NCBI GenBank assembly: GCA_044224315.1
Contig: JBGAKR010000008.1
Location: 62,001-126,000, forward strand
DNA length: 64,000 bases
Direction: 5' to 3'
Source of the DNA: JAGXTF01 sp044224315
Lineage (GTDB): Bacteria > Bacteroidota > Bacteroidia > NS11-12g > UBA955
Part shown: piece after piece, positions 8,152 through 16,764 of the stretch
Numbering within the stretch: position 1 is the stretch's first letter
How the letters are laid out: every line of letters starts with the position of its first letter
Translations under genes and position numbers: made by a program
Notes under the pieces: generated by a model
What the model was told of the DNA's origin: nothing
The model's input: only the letters and a program-made list of their open reading frames with translations
The model's database searches: none

Positions 8152-9366
8152 TCAACTTTGTTTTACCCAGGTCATTTTATAATAAATCAGCGAACGACCG
8201 GTGGGGGCGTAGTTGGTTTTAAGATTATTCCAGGCTTTGAGCTGATATACGGTTACACCATGCTTACGGGCTATGCTATACAGGGTTTGGCCTTTAGTAA
8301 CATAATGGTAAGCGGGCACCCACTTTTGCACATACTGGGGTTTGTTTGCAGCTTCAATTGCTTTCTGTGCGCGGGCATAGGCATAGGCACTATCCCTGTT
8401 GGCCAGAAATTGCATACTCAATCCATAAGGGAGTATAATGCTGTTTACCTGACCCGGAACTGCTGTTTTGGTAAGTAACTCGCGGTTGTAGGTAATAATT
8501 TCTTCCTCATCAACCCCCAGAAAACCGGAAAGATGTTTTATACTAATGGTTGAATCAATCGGGGTTTGCACCAGAACCGATGATTTTACATTGTGGTTGT
8601 ATTTGGCAAATTTGGTAAAATTCAACACATATACGGCAGCTATAAAACGGGGCACATAGTTTTGGGTTTCGCGGGGAAGGTAGTTTTTTACCACCCAAAA
8701 ATCATGGCTGCCACCCGATCTGCGAATGGCTTGCTGCACATATCCGGCGCCACAGTTGTAGCTGGCAATGGCCAATAACCAATCGCCTAGCAGGTCGTAA
8801 CTATTATGGAAATATTCACAGGCCTTTTCGGTGCTGCGTATAATGCTCTTGCGTTCGTCAATATTATAATCAATGCGCATACCCATCCCACGGCCGGTAT
8901 AAGGCATAAACTGCCACAATCCGCTGGCACCGCACCAACTCATGGCATTGGGGTTCAGGTTTGATTCAATTATTGAAACGTACTTCAATTCCTGGGGCAG
9001 TCCACTTTTATCCAGTACCTTTTCGTACATAGGGAAATACAGTTGCATGCGTTTATGCAACATGTCGTAGTAGGCGTCGTTTTGCCTGAGCAGATAATTG
9101 ATCTGGGCCGATACCATAGCATGAAACTCCAAAGGAATAGAGCTTCCCATCAATTTCATCTGAGATTCAAAGGTTTCTTTGCTCATGCCAGCAAATTCCA
9201 AACTGTCGGTAACCGCCAAATGGCTTGGGATATCCTCGTATAGCAGCTCAGTAAGGCTGTCGATGCGATTCAAATCCGTTTCCATGGCTGGTCCGACGGG
9301 GGCCTGAGACCGCGCTGCCATAGCGGTGGAGGCTACTGCCAGTAATATAAACCATTTTTTCCTCAT
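8152..9366 (-). CDS. Lytic transglycosylase (MltD-like) with C-terminal LysM domain
   Basis: 404 residues: signal peptide (MRKKWFILLAVASTAMAARS), an SLT domain, and a LysM domain. The SLT domain shows IIESNLNPNAMSW with catalytic Glu134, then GASGLWQFMPYTGRGMG and the ASYNCGAGYV motif, all diagnostic of family 1 lytic transglycosylases. The LysM at the end (YHYVTKGQTLYSIARKHGVT) binds peptidoglycan glycan. It should cleave glycan strands to 1,6-anhydromuramic ends in the periplasm, much like MltD, though with one LysM rather than several. It has its own promoter (9394-9425) and is separated from the next gene by about 90 nt. Confidence 0.93.
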   Translation of the reverse strand: MRKKWFILLAVASTAMAARSQAPVGPAMETDLNRIDSLTELLYEDIPSHLAVTDSLEFAGMSKETFESQMKLMGSSIPLEFHAMVSAQINYLLRQNDAYYDMLHKRMQLYFPMYEKVLDKSGLPQELKYVSIIESNLNPNAMSWCGASGLWQFMPYTGRGMGMRIDYNIDERKSIIRSTEKACEYFHNSYDLLGDWLLAIASYNCGAGYVQQAIRRSGGSHDFWVVKNYLPRETQNYVPRFIAAVYVLNFTKFAKYNHNVKSSVLVQTPIDSTISIKHLSGFLGVDEEEIITYNRELLTKTAVPGQVNSIILPYGLSMQFLANRDSAYAYARAQKAIEAANKPQYVQKWVPAYHYVTKGQTLYSIARKHGVTVYQLKAWNNLKTNYAPTGRSLIYYKMTWVKQS

Positions 9367-9393
9367 TGCTTTCGTGTTCGGTTGGATTTACTG

Positions 9394-9425
9394 CAAAAAT
9401 AGGTCCTAAATCGATGGATTGCCAA
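9394..9425 (-). promoter_or_regulatory. Promoter of the MltD-like gene
   Basis: On the minus strand TTG (9425-9423) and TATTTTTG (9401-9394) are separated by 21 nt, matching the Bacteroidota sigma-A pattern, and the start codon follows 27 nt downstream. Confidence 0.6.
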
Positions 9426-9520
9426 TCCGCCCCTCCTAAAACGGGGTTTGAGCCCTTTTAATTGCCCACCATACCTGGGATTTTTGTGTTTTTACTTTTT
9501 TTTAACCTGCTTTTTTAAAC

Positions 9521-9550
9521 TTGGGTAAAGCTATTTTTACCCTAAATTTG
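9521..9550 (+). promoter_or_regulatory. Promoter of alanine dehydrogenase gene with an inverted repeat between its boxes
   Basis: TTG (9521-9523) and TAAATTTG (9543-9550) are 19 nt apart, a good Bacteroidota promoter. The spacer is almost filled by the inverted repeat GGGTAAA (9523-9529) and TTTACCC (9536-9542). A repressor bound there would block RNA polymerase, so this is a candidate operator. About 77 nt of leader precede ATG 9628. Confidence 0.6.
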
Positions 9551-9627
9551 TAACGTATACATGGAAAGTGAGACTTGCAGATAAGGCCAGCTTTCAGGTT
9601 TGTATAGTATTGAGTACATAACTTAAA

Positions 9628-10848
9628 ATGTCGAAAAACAGCATGGAAGAAGCGCCAATGGTTACCGGTCAGACTGAAACTTTAGCCCAAACGCTAAAGC
9701 TACACAATCGAAATCACTCTATGAATATAGGGATACCCAAAGAGGTAACCTTTCAGGAAAACCGCATACCCCTCACTCCATCTGCAGTTCAATATTTTAC
9801 AGCCAATGGACACCGCATCATACTTGAAACCGGTGCCGGACGAAATGCCAACTTCAGCGACAACCAATACAGCGAGAGTGGAGCTGAAATTGTATACAAT
9901 GCCAAAGAAGTATACGAGTGCGATGTGATTTTGAAAATCGATCCTCCTACCCGAAAAGAAATAGAAATGATGCGCCCCGGGCAATTGCTTATATCTGCCC
10001 TGCAAATCAACCAGATGGACGAAATGCTGCTGCGTATGATGATGGAAAAGAGGATTAATGCCATTGCTTACGAATTTTTGGAAGATGACGGCGGAACACG
10101 CCCTATTATCCGCGCCATGAGCGAGATTGCAGGCACTGCGAGTATACTGATTGCCGCAGAATACCTAAACAATACCCATGTAGGAAAAGGAGAGTTATTG
10201 GGCGGTTTTGCCGGTGTACCGCCTACCCAGGTAGTAGTAATTGGGGCAGGGGCAGTAGGCGAGTTTGCCACAAAAGCCGCATTGGGACTGGGTGCAAACG
10301 TAAAGGTATTTGACAATAGCATGTACCGCCTGCGCCGCATTCAAAAATATTTTGGATTTCATTTGTATACCTCTACCATACACCCAAGGGTAATGAAAAG
10401 CGCCCTTGAGAGTGCCGACGTGGTAATTGGGGCACTTTCTGGCAAAACCGCACGTTCTCCAGTGGTGATAACTGAAGAGATGGTAATGGGCATGCGTCCA
10501 AATAGCGTAATGATTGATGTGGCGATAGACAGGGGCGGCAATTTTGAAACTTCTGAAGTAACCACCCACGAAAAACCCATATTTAAAAAGCACGAGGTAA
10601 TCCACTATTGTGTGCCCAATATTGCAAGCCGGGTAAGTCGCACCGCCAGCTATGCCCTGTCTAATGTTTTTACCCCGATGTTGGATGAAATGTCCAACAT
10701 GGGCGGGTTTGCAGATTTCCTTCGCCTGAAACCCGGTGTGCGCAAAGGTACCTACTTATTCAAAGGCAGCTTAACCAATAAAAACCTGGCCGATAAATTC
10801 AGCATCAAATACCATGATATTGATCTGATGGCGGGAATGTTCCTTTAG
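9628..10848 (+). CDS. ald: Alanine dehydrogenase / PntA-type dehydrogenase
   Basis: 406 residues in the alanine dehydrogenase/transhydrogenase-alpha fold. The first 31 residues are an extension; the core starts MNIGIPKEVTFQENRIPLTP. Other signatures are LKIDPP with the catalytic Lys103, the dinucleotide loop VVVIGAGAVGEFA (about 203-215), and VMIDVAIDRGGNFE near residue 290. The family converts L-alanine to pyruvate and ammonia with NAD+. One oddity: the helix position that holds the catalytic histidine in characterised enzymes (LHLA) reads LQIN here (Gln126). That may be normal in this lineage or may mean a different substrate. It stands alone, converging on lepB. Confidence 0.85.
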   Translation: MSKNSMEEAPMVTGQTETLAQTLKLHNRNHSMNIGIPKEVTFQENRIPLTPSAVQYFTANGHRIILETGAGRNANFSDNQYSESGAEIVYNAKEVYECDVILKIDPPTRKEIEMMRPGQLLISALQINQMDEMLLRMMMEKRINAIAYEFLEDDGGTRPIIRAMSEIAGTASILIAAEYLNNTHVGKGELLGGFAGVPPTQVVVIGAGAVGEFATKAALGLGANVKVFDNSMYRLRRIQKYFGFHLYTSTIHPRVMKSALESADVVIGALSGKTARSPVVITEEMVMGMRPNSVMIDVAIDRGGNFETSEVTTHEKPIFKKHEVIHYCVPNIASRVSRTASYALSNVFTPMLDEMSNMGGFADFLRLKPGVRKGTYLFKGSLTNKNLADKFSIKYHDIDLMAGMFL

Positions 10849-10879
10849 AGGGAATAGGGAATTGGGAATAGGGAATAGA

Positions 10880-10963
10880 GGAGGCGACAGAATAACAGCC
10901 CGTCAGGGGGCAGGGAGTAGGGGGCAAGGAGCAGTGGAGGCGACAGATAAACAGCCCGTTAGG
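10880..10963. repeat. Two direct copies of a 28-bp segment
   Basis: GGAGGCGACAG, an A/T triplet-like link, then ACAGCCCGTYAGGG occurs at 10880-10908 and again at 10936-10963, 56 bp apart with only a few differences. A decayed third copy (GGAGTCGCAAGACGACAG) starts near 10991. Coding potential is absent. Confidence 0.6.
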
Positions 10964-11069
10964 GCATGGGAATGAGGTAAATGGAGCAGTGGAGTCGCAA
11001 GACGACAGAAGCATTCAATACTCAAATGTAGTATCCGTCAACCAAAATCCGATATCTAAGATCCAAGAT

Positions 11070-11122
11070 CGGCTGTTCGTCGGCTGTTATTTCGGCTGCC
11101 TATCGGCTGTTTATTCGGCTGT
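11070..11122 (-). repeat. Array of five ACAGCCG heptamers at 11-12 bp spacing
   Basis: On the minus strand ACAGCCG or GCAGCCG occurs at 11122-11116, 11110-11104, 11099-11093, 11087-11081 and 11076-11070. Steps are 12, 11, 12 and 11 bp. The first copy lies 8 nt after the lepB stop. The array ends in a GGAT/TTGG-rich tail holding ATATCGGAT. The same arrangement occurs at 54107-54266. Confidence 0.75.
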
Positions 11123-11130
11123 CAGAACAA

Positions 11131-12675
11131 TCATTCAATCGATCTGAACAGTTTCTCCCAGCGTATGCCTTTGGTATCGTAATCAGGGTTGTTGTGCATG
11201 TCTTTTGGTATACCCTGTTCGTCAATGCCAATTACTTTTTTGAGGCTGAAAAATGTAAACAATGGTTTGCCTACAATATGGTCTTCGGGCACAAACCCCC
11301 AAAAGCGCGAATCGGAGCTGTTAAAACGGTTGTCGCCCATCATCCAATAATACCCCAATTTAAAGGTATAACTGCTTATGGTTTTGCCGTTTTGCGTAAA
11401 TTCTTTCCCGTCAAATTCAATATTGGCTTTTTCATACCGATTGATAGCTATTCGATATACCGCCCAGTTATTTGCACTTAATTTTATGGTTTCACCGCGT
11501 TTGGGCATATAAATTGGGCCATAGTTTAATGTGGTCCAATTATTTATACTATCGCCTGATATGTTGTTAGGATAAGTGGATATATAGGGTTGATTGCCTA
11601 AATCGTAGTTGTATTCAAAAATCGCGATTCCTTCCTTTCTCATTTTTTCAGCATTTTCAGGGTAGGTATAAATTTGGTAAGGAATCATCAATCTGTTGCT
11701 TTTCTTAAGTGTAGCACCAATAATTTTATTGGCCAAAACACCATCTTCAGGCACCCTGAAGTCGCCCAGATTATGCTCCAGCAAAAAATCCTGGGTTATG
11801 GGTTCTGTCAAAGCTATCAGATAGCGATTTTGCTGTTTGCCAACTTTGGGTAGGGGTTTGCCATTGATATATACCTGGCCTTTAATTACTTGCAATGAAT
11901 CGCCGGGTATTCCTACACAGCGTTTTACGTAATTCTCTTTTTTATCTACCGGAAATTCCTCTCCATCAGCCGGCCAGTTAAAAACTATTACATCGTTGTT
12001 TTTGATGGTATACCAGCCAGGTAAGCGCATGTAGGGCAACTCTACAATATCGGTAAAGGCTTTAAATCCCAGTAAATCTTTATGGGCTAAAACGGGAACT
12101 GCAATTGGGGTCATAGGAATACGCATGCCTACTTTTGCCCTGCTCACAACCAAAAAATCGCCTACCATCAGATTGCTTTCCATAGAAGAGGTGGGAATCT
12201 GATATAAATCAAAATACAAACTGCGCATACCACCAGCCACATACATAGCAAACAGCAAAGCATCGGCCCATTCGCGGCTGCCTTTATGCGGCGGGATATT
12301 TTTCTTTCTCCATTCGGCATCACCCGCACCACCCAAATAGTTCACCTTTTTATTGAAACCGATTATGGGAAGGTAAATAAATGTGAATACGGTACCTACA
12401 AAATGCTGCCAGAATTTAAACTGGCCATAACTGCGCAGCAAATCAAGGGTTATATTAAAACTGAACAGGATATTTATGCATGGAATCACCATACCTATCA
12501 TGTACCATTTGGGGCGGTTTACAATTTTAATCCACCACCACCAGCTTAGAATAGGAATAAATGCCAGCCAGGGATTTTGACCTGCCTTTTTGAATAATTG
12601 AGCCAGCCCCGCGCGCGACATTAAGAAGGCGATTGCCCAAAGGGTCATGAATAAGCCAAACTGATACGATTCCAT
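11131..12675 (-). CDS. lepB: Signal peptidase I, long Bacteroidota form
   Basis: 514 residues. Residues 1-110 form a multi-helix membrane region (DUF5684-like), then the S26 peptidase domain. The catalytic Ser164 lies in IPTSSMESN and the general base Lys251 in YVKRCVGIPGD. Box E is MMGDNRFNSSDSRFWGFVP near the end. A large insertion of about 170 residues separates the lysine motif and box E, as is usual in this phylum. It removes signal peptides from Sec-exported proteins at the outer face of the inner membrane, which the many exported proteins in this window need. It overlaps the dapB stop (TAATG), an adjacency common in Bacteroidota. Confidence 0.95.
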   Translation of the reverse strand: MESYQFGLFMTLWAIAFLMSRAGLAQLFKKAGQNPWLAFIPILSWWWWIKIVNRPKWYMIGMVIPCINILFSFNITLDLLRSYGQFKFWQHFVGTVFTFIYLPIIGFNKKVNYLGGAGDAEWRKKNIPPHKGSREWADALLFAMYVAGGMRSLYFDLYQIPTSSMESNLMVGDFLVVSRAKVGMRIPMTPIAVPVLAHKDLLGFKAFTDIVELPYMRLPGWYTIKNNDVIVFNWPADGEEFPVDKKENYVKRCVGIPGDSLQVIKGQVYINGKPLPKVGKQQNRYLIALTEPITQDFLLEHNLGDFRVPEDGVLANKIIGATLKKSNRLMIPYQIYTYPENAEKMRKEGIAIFEYNYDLGNQPYISTYPNNISGDSINNWTTLNYGPIYMPKRGETIKLSANNWAVYRIAINRYEKANIEFDGKEFTQNGKTISSYTFKLGYYWMMGDNRFNSSDSRFWGFVPEDHIVGKPLFTFFSLKKVIGIDEQGIPKDMHNNPDYDTKGIRWEKLFRSIE

Positions 12676-13403
12676 TATTTTATCAAAGCGTCAAAATTAA
12701 GCATGTCTGCCATACCAAAAATACCTTTTTTATTTGCCACCCATTCGGCAGCCAAAACGGCTCCAAGGGCAAAGCCTTTGCGATTGTGTGCTTCATGTTT
12801 TAGTTCTATACGGTCAATATCGCTGTTATATTGTACAACATGGGTGCCGGGAACATCACCTTCGCGAATGGCATGGATAGGCAGGGCACCACTTTGCGCG
12901 GGTTTTTCTTCCAGAATCCATCCGTTAAAATGCGCATTATTTTCGATTATTCCCTCGGCCAGTGTAATGGCAGTACCACTTGGGGCATCCAGTTTTCGGG
13001 TATGGTGTATTTCGGTTAACGCGGCAGTATACCCTTCCTGTTTAGCCATGATTTTTGCCAAAATACGATTCATAAAAAATGCAATATTTACTCCCAAACT
13101 AAAATTGGTAGCAGTAAACAGGCTGCCCTGCATTTGATCGCACGCTTTTTTCACATGGTCCCACTCCTTATACCAGCCTGTAGTACCTGTTACTACCGGA
13201 ACACCTGCGGCGAAACACAATTTAAGGTTTTGTACGCAAACCTCGGGGCGGGTAAATTCAATAACCACATCGGCGTCTTTAAGTCTTTCCATATCGGCCG
13301 GATTAGAGCTGGTAAAAGTATGCACTACTGCATGCCCACGCTTGGACAGCACATGCTCTATTTCTACCCCCATTTTTCCGTATCCCAGTAAAGCAATATT
13401 CAC
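12675..13403 (-). CDS. dapB: 4-hydroxy-tetrahydrodipicolinate reductase
   Basis: Reduces dihydrodipicolinate in the diaminopimelate/lysine pathway, in the cytoplasm. About 242 residues: N-terminal nucleotide-binding ALLGYGKMGVEIE, TGTTGW, then the substrate site EIHHTRKLDAPSGTA, which holds the family's catalytic His and Lys. I chose GTG 13403 as start. A TTG at 13433 would add ten residues (PKPLSYLCP), but a TATCTTTG minus-7 box lies inside that extension (13415-13408), only 4 nt before the GTG. The transcript may therefore be leaderless. The gene is followed directly by lepB; diaminopimelate feeds the peptidoglycan handled by the MltD, MltG, MurA and YkuD proteins also in this window. Confidence 0.93.
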   Translation of the reverse strand: MNIALLGYGKMGVEIEHVLSKRGHAVVHTFTSSNPADMERLKDADVVIEFTRPEVCVQNLKLCFAAGVPVVTGTTGWYKEWDHVKKACDQMQGSLFTATNFSLGVNIAFFMNRILAKIMAKQEGYTAALTEIHHTRKLDAPSGTAITLAEGIIENNAHFNGWILEEKPAQSGALPIHAIREGDVPGTHVVQYNSDIDRIELKHEAHNRKGFALGAVLAAEWVANKKGIFGMADMLNFDALIK

Positions 13404-13555
13404 AGGGCAAAGATAGGAAAGGGGTTTGGGCAAAAGGCAGTTAAAGGGTTTTTAAATGGAATTTTCCTGACAAAAAAATCTGGAATTCCCCCAACTTTTG
13501 TCACTTTAATCTCGTCTAATCCGTTACAAATACAAAGTCTATTACATAAAAATAC

Positions 13556-14389
13556 ATGAAAAAATTACTTTTCGCAGGCTTATTCAGCCTTTCTCTCGGC
13601 ATTCGGGCTCAGGTAAACACCGGATTTGAAACATGGAACACAACCCTCGGATATGCCGAACCAACTGGTTGGATATCATCCAATTTCTTTACACTTTTAG
13701 GTCTTACCGATTCGCTGAGTTGTTTTAAAAGTACAAATGCGTGCAATAGCGCTTTCTCGGCCCGTTTGCGTTCGTTTACCGTTGATTTTGGTGCTCCAAT
13801 CTTAGCCCCCGGAACCCTTACCCAAATTATTCCGATAGCAAAAAGACCCAAAACCATTCGCTATTGTTACTCCCAATTTAATGCGGTGCCCGATACCGCA
13901 TTTATTGAAGTACTGTTTTACAAGGGCAGTACCGATGAAGATACCAATGTTGTAGGTCAGGTGCAGGCCGAACTTCTGCCATCCAAAGCTCTGGTAAACG
14001 GAACTGCTGCAATAGATTGGCTATCATCTGCAACCCCCGATACGGCAATTGTTACCATTACATCGGGCAATGAGGGTAAAACCAGCGAATTGATTATAGA
14101 TAACTTTAGCGTGTCTGATTTTGCGTCGGGGATAACCGATGTGAAACCTCTGGATGCAAAAATATATACTGCTGCTAACGGGGTATTAGTAGCGGAGTTA
14201 AATGAACCCGTTTCCAATACAATCTTAAAACTGGTAAATTTAAACGGTCAGATCGTGTTTAACAGCGCACTAAACAGCCAACGCAATCTGCTGGAATTAC
14301 CCAATCTGCCTGCAGGTTTGTATGCCTGGACCATCCACAGTAACGATGGGATTACCCACCAAAACACAGGAAAAATTTATATCCCCTGA
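13556..14389 (+). CDS. Exported protein with T9SS type A-like sorting domain
   Basis: 277 residues: signal peptide (MKKLLFAGLFSLSLGIRAQ), a beta-sandwich body beginning GFETWNTTLGYAEPTGWIS, and a C-terminal module of about 80 residues. That module has the expected order of a Por/T9SS sorting domain (AKIYTAANGVLVAEL, then LVNLNGQIVF, then LPAGLYAWTI and GKIYIP). The FETW..P.GW opening and the Ser/Thr-rich strands suggest a carbohydrate-binding or adhesive sandwich, but I cannot name a family. It should cross the outer membrane by T9SS and be surface-attached or released. A strong terminator follows at 14409, so it is a single-gene unit. Confidence 0.85.
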   Translation: MKKLLFAGLFSLSLGIRAQVNTGFETWNTTLGYAEPTGWISSNFFTLLGLTDSLSCFKSTNACNSAFSARLRSFTVDFGAPILAPGTLTQIIPIAKRPKTIRYCYSQFNAVPDTAFIEVLFYKGSTDEDTNVVGQVQAELLPSKALVNGTAAIDWLSSATPDTAIVTITSGNEGKTSELIIDNFSVSDFASGITDVKPLDAKIYTAANGVLVAELNEPVSNTILKLVNLNGQIVFNSALNSQRNLLELPNLPAGLYAWTIHSNDGITHQNTGKIYIP

Positions 14390-14408
14390 TTTATATTTAA
14401 CTTCATGC

Positions 14409-14442
14409 AAGCACAGCGTTTCGTCGAAACCTGTGCTTTTTT
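14409..14442 (+). terminator. Intrinsic terminator
   Basis: AAGCACAG (14409-14416) pairs with CTGTGCTT (14431-14438). The inner GTTTCG and CGAAAC extend the stem almost to the loop. A run of T follows. It ends the upstream T9SS gene. Confidence 0.85.
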
Positions 14443-14454
14443 AATGCCCATTAT

Positions 14455-14484
14455 TTTGAATCTAATAGGATATAGATATATTTG
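14455..14484 (+). promoter_or_regulatory. Promoter with almost no leader
   Basis: TTTG (14455-14458), 18 nt, then TATATTTG (14477-14484). The ATG of the next gene starts 8 nt after the box, so the transcript should be leaderless or nearly so. Confidence 0.65.
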
Positions 14485-14491
14485 AAAAGTC

Positions 14492-15019
14492 ATGGAAAAA
14501 ATCTACTACAATTCTAAGCGAAGTGTGTTTGCTATTCTGCCTTTCGTAGCCATTTTACTTTTTTTTGGCTATCACCATTTTGTTTCAAAAAAATATGTAC
14601 TTACCATTGGGAAAAGTGAAATAATAGGCACCATCCTTATGGGTTTAGGTGCTTTTGCCGCATTGGTTTTTTTGTTTGTTGCCATTAAAATTCTGGCTGA
14701 AAAAAAACGCGCAATTGTTGTTTTAAATAGTGAAGGAATTCATATTCATTACAGCGCTAATAAACCTTTTCCAGTAATACTCTGGAGCGAGGTTGAAAGC
14801 AGCTCGGTCAGTGAAATGCTGGTAAATAAATTTGTATTGGTAATGCTTAAAAATCCGGATACTTATTTAGCGAGGGTAGATAATAAATGGACCAAAACTA
14901 CCATGGAAATGACCCGCAAACAAATGGGCACCCCCATCCGAATTCTTACTACCACAATGGAAGTGAGTGCAGTAAAATTGTCGGCCGATATCAATGAATA
15001 TTTAAAAAATAGTATCTGA
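14492..15019 (+). CDS. STM3941-like membrane protein with PH-like domain
   Basis: 175 residues. Two hydrophobic helices (AILPFVAILLFFGYHHF and IGTILMGLGAFAALVFLFVA) are followed by a soluble beta-rich domain beginning KKRAIVVLNSEGIHI and containing PVILWSEVESS, then a C-terminal helix. That layout (two N-terminal membrane spans, then a bacterial PH-like domain with a WxEI/WSEV turn) resembles STM3941-family proteins of unknown role. It lies 2 nt before the next membrane-protein gene, so the two are likely co-transcribed from the promoter at 14455. Recognition is from topology and the WSEV motif, so it is moderate. Confidence 0.75.
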   Translation: MEKIYYNSKRSVFAILPFVAILLFFGYHHFVSKKYVLTIGKSEIIGTILMGLGAFAALVFLFVAIKILAEKKRAIVVLNSEGIHIHYSANKPFPVILWSEVESSSVSEMLVNKFVLVMLKNPDTYLARVDNKWTKTTMEMTRKQMGTPIRILTTTMEVSAVKLSADINEYLKNSI

Positions 15020-15021
15020 GA

Positions 15022-15459
15022 ATGGCTACAATTAATGGCGTGGGAACCCGTTATTTGGGGTATTCCAAGGCAACAGAAAATGAGTGTTATTGGTTAACAG
15101 AATGGTTTACCGTATTGTTTTTCCCTATTATTCCGCTAAACAGATATAAATTTAAAATCAGCATTGTAAACGATGAGCCTAAATATGAATTTAAAGAGCA
15201 ATCATCCCTGGTAAGAAGGGAAGTAATAAGCACCTATTTGTGGTGTTGGGTTGCCATGTTGCTTTTGCTCATTGGCCCGATGGTTATAACCGCGGTGCTT
15301 ACCGAAACTAAAACGGTTGACACGCATTCTACTTTGTTTAGTTACTTATTGGGTGGCAGTTTTATTTGGTTTGTAGCGGCAAGTGTGCTGATTTACAGTT
15401 GGGATCAAAAACGCGGATTGCCCGGTAAAAAGGGAATTCTGGGTCGATTTTTGGATTGA
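15022..15459 (+). CDS. Uncharacterised small membrane protein
   Basis: 145 residues. The N-terminus NGVGTRYLGYSK followed by TEWFTVLFFPIIPLNRYKF is a recognisable pattern in small bacterial membrane proteins (a GxGT turn, then a tryptophan, then a PIIPL re-entrant segment), but no function is known to me. Two clear membrane helices follow (TYLWCWVAMLLLLIGPMVI and GGSFIWFVAASVLIY), and the C-terminus is basic. It starts 2 nt after the STM3941-like gene. The pair may act together at the inner membrane; there is no direct evidence of what they do. Confidence 0.72.
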   Translation: MATINGVGTRYLGYSKATENECYWLTEWFTVLFFPIIPLNRYKFKISIVNDEPKYEFKEQSSLVRREVISTYLWCWVAMLLLLIGPMVITAVLTETKTVDTHSTLFSYLLGGSFIWFVAASVLIYSWDQKRGLPGKKGILGRFLD

Positions 15460-15569
15460 AATTATTGCACCCATATTGCGCAGAGCTGCTGCTGCAGTTG
15501 GCATAGTCTTTTAAGGTTTTATGCTTGTTATTTATCGGTTGAGGTTTATAAGTATTATTTTTGCCTCAG

Positions 15570-16583
15570 ATGAGGAAATTTCTATGGGTACTTTTAATTG
15601 CCGGCATCATTATCGCCACCCCGTCGGCCTATGTGGGTTATAAATTATTTCACACATTTAATGCCGCCCATACCGATGTAAAAATCAGGGTTCGAAGCAG
15701 CTGGTCTAAAGACATGTTGGCATCGGAATTGGGCAAAAGTTTAAAATTAGACAAAGATGCCGAATCGGATTTTATTGCCTGGAGCCAACGACTGGGTTAT
15801 GAAAAAGTTAGAGCCTGTTTTCTCACCATTCCATCGCATGCCAGTTTATACGACCTTATAAGTCTGCTAAAAGCAAACCGAAAACAAACCCACGACATAG
15901 TAATAAAAGGGGGGTGGGATGCCAAAACCCTTGCCCAGGCAGTAGCGGATAATATTGAAGTAGATGCCGATAGTTTTTTAAATATGCTGCAAATGCACGA
16001 TGCGGGCGGAGCAACACCCCCATTTGATGATACAACCTGGCCTGCCTTTTTTATACCTAATACTTACAATTTTTATGTATCAGATAATTTGGGAGTTTTT
16101 ATGAAAAAAATGGCAGCAGAAAAAGAAAAATTCTGGAATACACAACGTAAGGAAAAAGCAGCCCAGCAAGGGCTAGATGAATATCAGGTAGCCATTATTG
16201 CCAGTATTGTAAGCAAAGAAAGCAATAAAACCGATGAGTACGAAAATATTGCCGGAGTATATATTAATCGGTTTAGAAAAAACATGCTCTTGCAAGCCGA
16301 TCCTACAGTGGTATATGCCCGTAAAAAAGGGGGGAGAGTGCTGGGGGCCGATTTGAAAATACCCTCACCGTATAACACCTATATTCACAAAGGTTTGCCC
16401 CCTGGCCCTATTTGCATTCCGGGTGTTGCTGCCTACGATGCAGTTTTAAATTATACCCATCACGATTATTTGTATTTCTGCGCCAAAGCTGATTTTAGCG
16501 GCTATCACAATTTTGCCAGCACCTGGGAAGCCCATTTGGTAAACGCCAGGGCGTTTCATAAAGCCTTGGATGCGAGGAAGTAA
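15570..16583 (+). CDS. mltG: Endolytic murein transglycosylase
   Basis: Cleaves nascent peptidoglycan strands at the inner membrane and so sets glycan length. About 337 residues: one N-terminal membrane helix (MRKFLWVLLIAGIIIATPSA), a LysM-like region, then the MltG/YceG catalytic domain. Diagnostic motifs are IASIVSKESNKTDE with the catalytic Glu of the KES triplet, AGVYINRF, LQADPTVVYA, and SPYNTYIHKGLPPGPI. ATG 15570 is preferred to a TTG at 15561; a TATTTTTG box (15556-15563) sits 6 nt before this ATG, so the message is probably leaderless. No folate-pathway YgfZ or pabC neighbour is present, unlike in proteobacteria. Confidence 0.94.
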   Translation: MRKFLWVLLIAGIIIATPSAYVGYKLFHTFNAAHTDVKIRVRSSWSKDMLASELGKSLKLDKDAESDFIAWSQRLGYEKVRACFLTIPSHASLYDLISLLKANRKQTHDIVIKGGWDAKTLAQAVADNIEVDADSFLNMLQMHDAGGATPPFDDTTWPAFFIPNTYNFYVSDNLGVFMKKMAAEKEKFWNTQRKEKAAQQGLDEYQVAIIASIVSKESNKTDEYENIAGVYINRFRKNMLLQADPTVVYARKKGGRVLGADLKIPSPYNTYIHKGLPPGPICIPGVAAYDAVLNYTHHDYLYFCAKADFSGYHNFASTWEAHLVNARAFHKALDARK

Positions 16584-16764
16584 TTTAATTTTGAATGGTG
16601 AATGTGCACCCTCTCTTGACTCATTTGGTTGGCAGTCGCTCTGAAGCAAGCAGGAAACAAGCTCCTAGTCACCTAATCAACCATTCAACCCATCCACAAT
16701 ACTTCGAATGTTCAAAACAATATTCTTTAACTACACAATCCTACTATAAATTTGAAATTACCGG

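Larger units (their letters stand above)
10849..11130. other. Gene-free convergent gap filled with short repeats
   Basis: Between ald and lepB there is no credible gene. The left part is GGGAATAG-type tandem DNA (10852-10880), then a duplicated 28-bp segment (10880-10963), then plain sequence, then five CGGCTGT copies ending 8 nt from the lepB stop. No intrinsic terminator with a T-run is evident. Confidence 0.6.
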
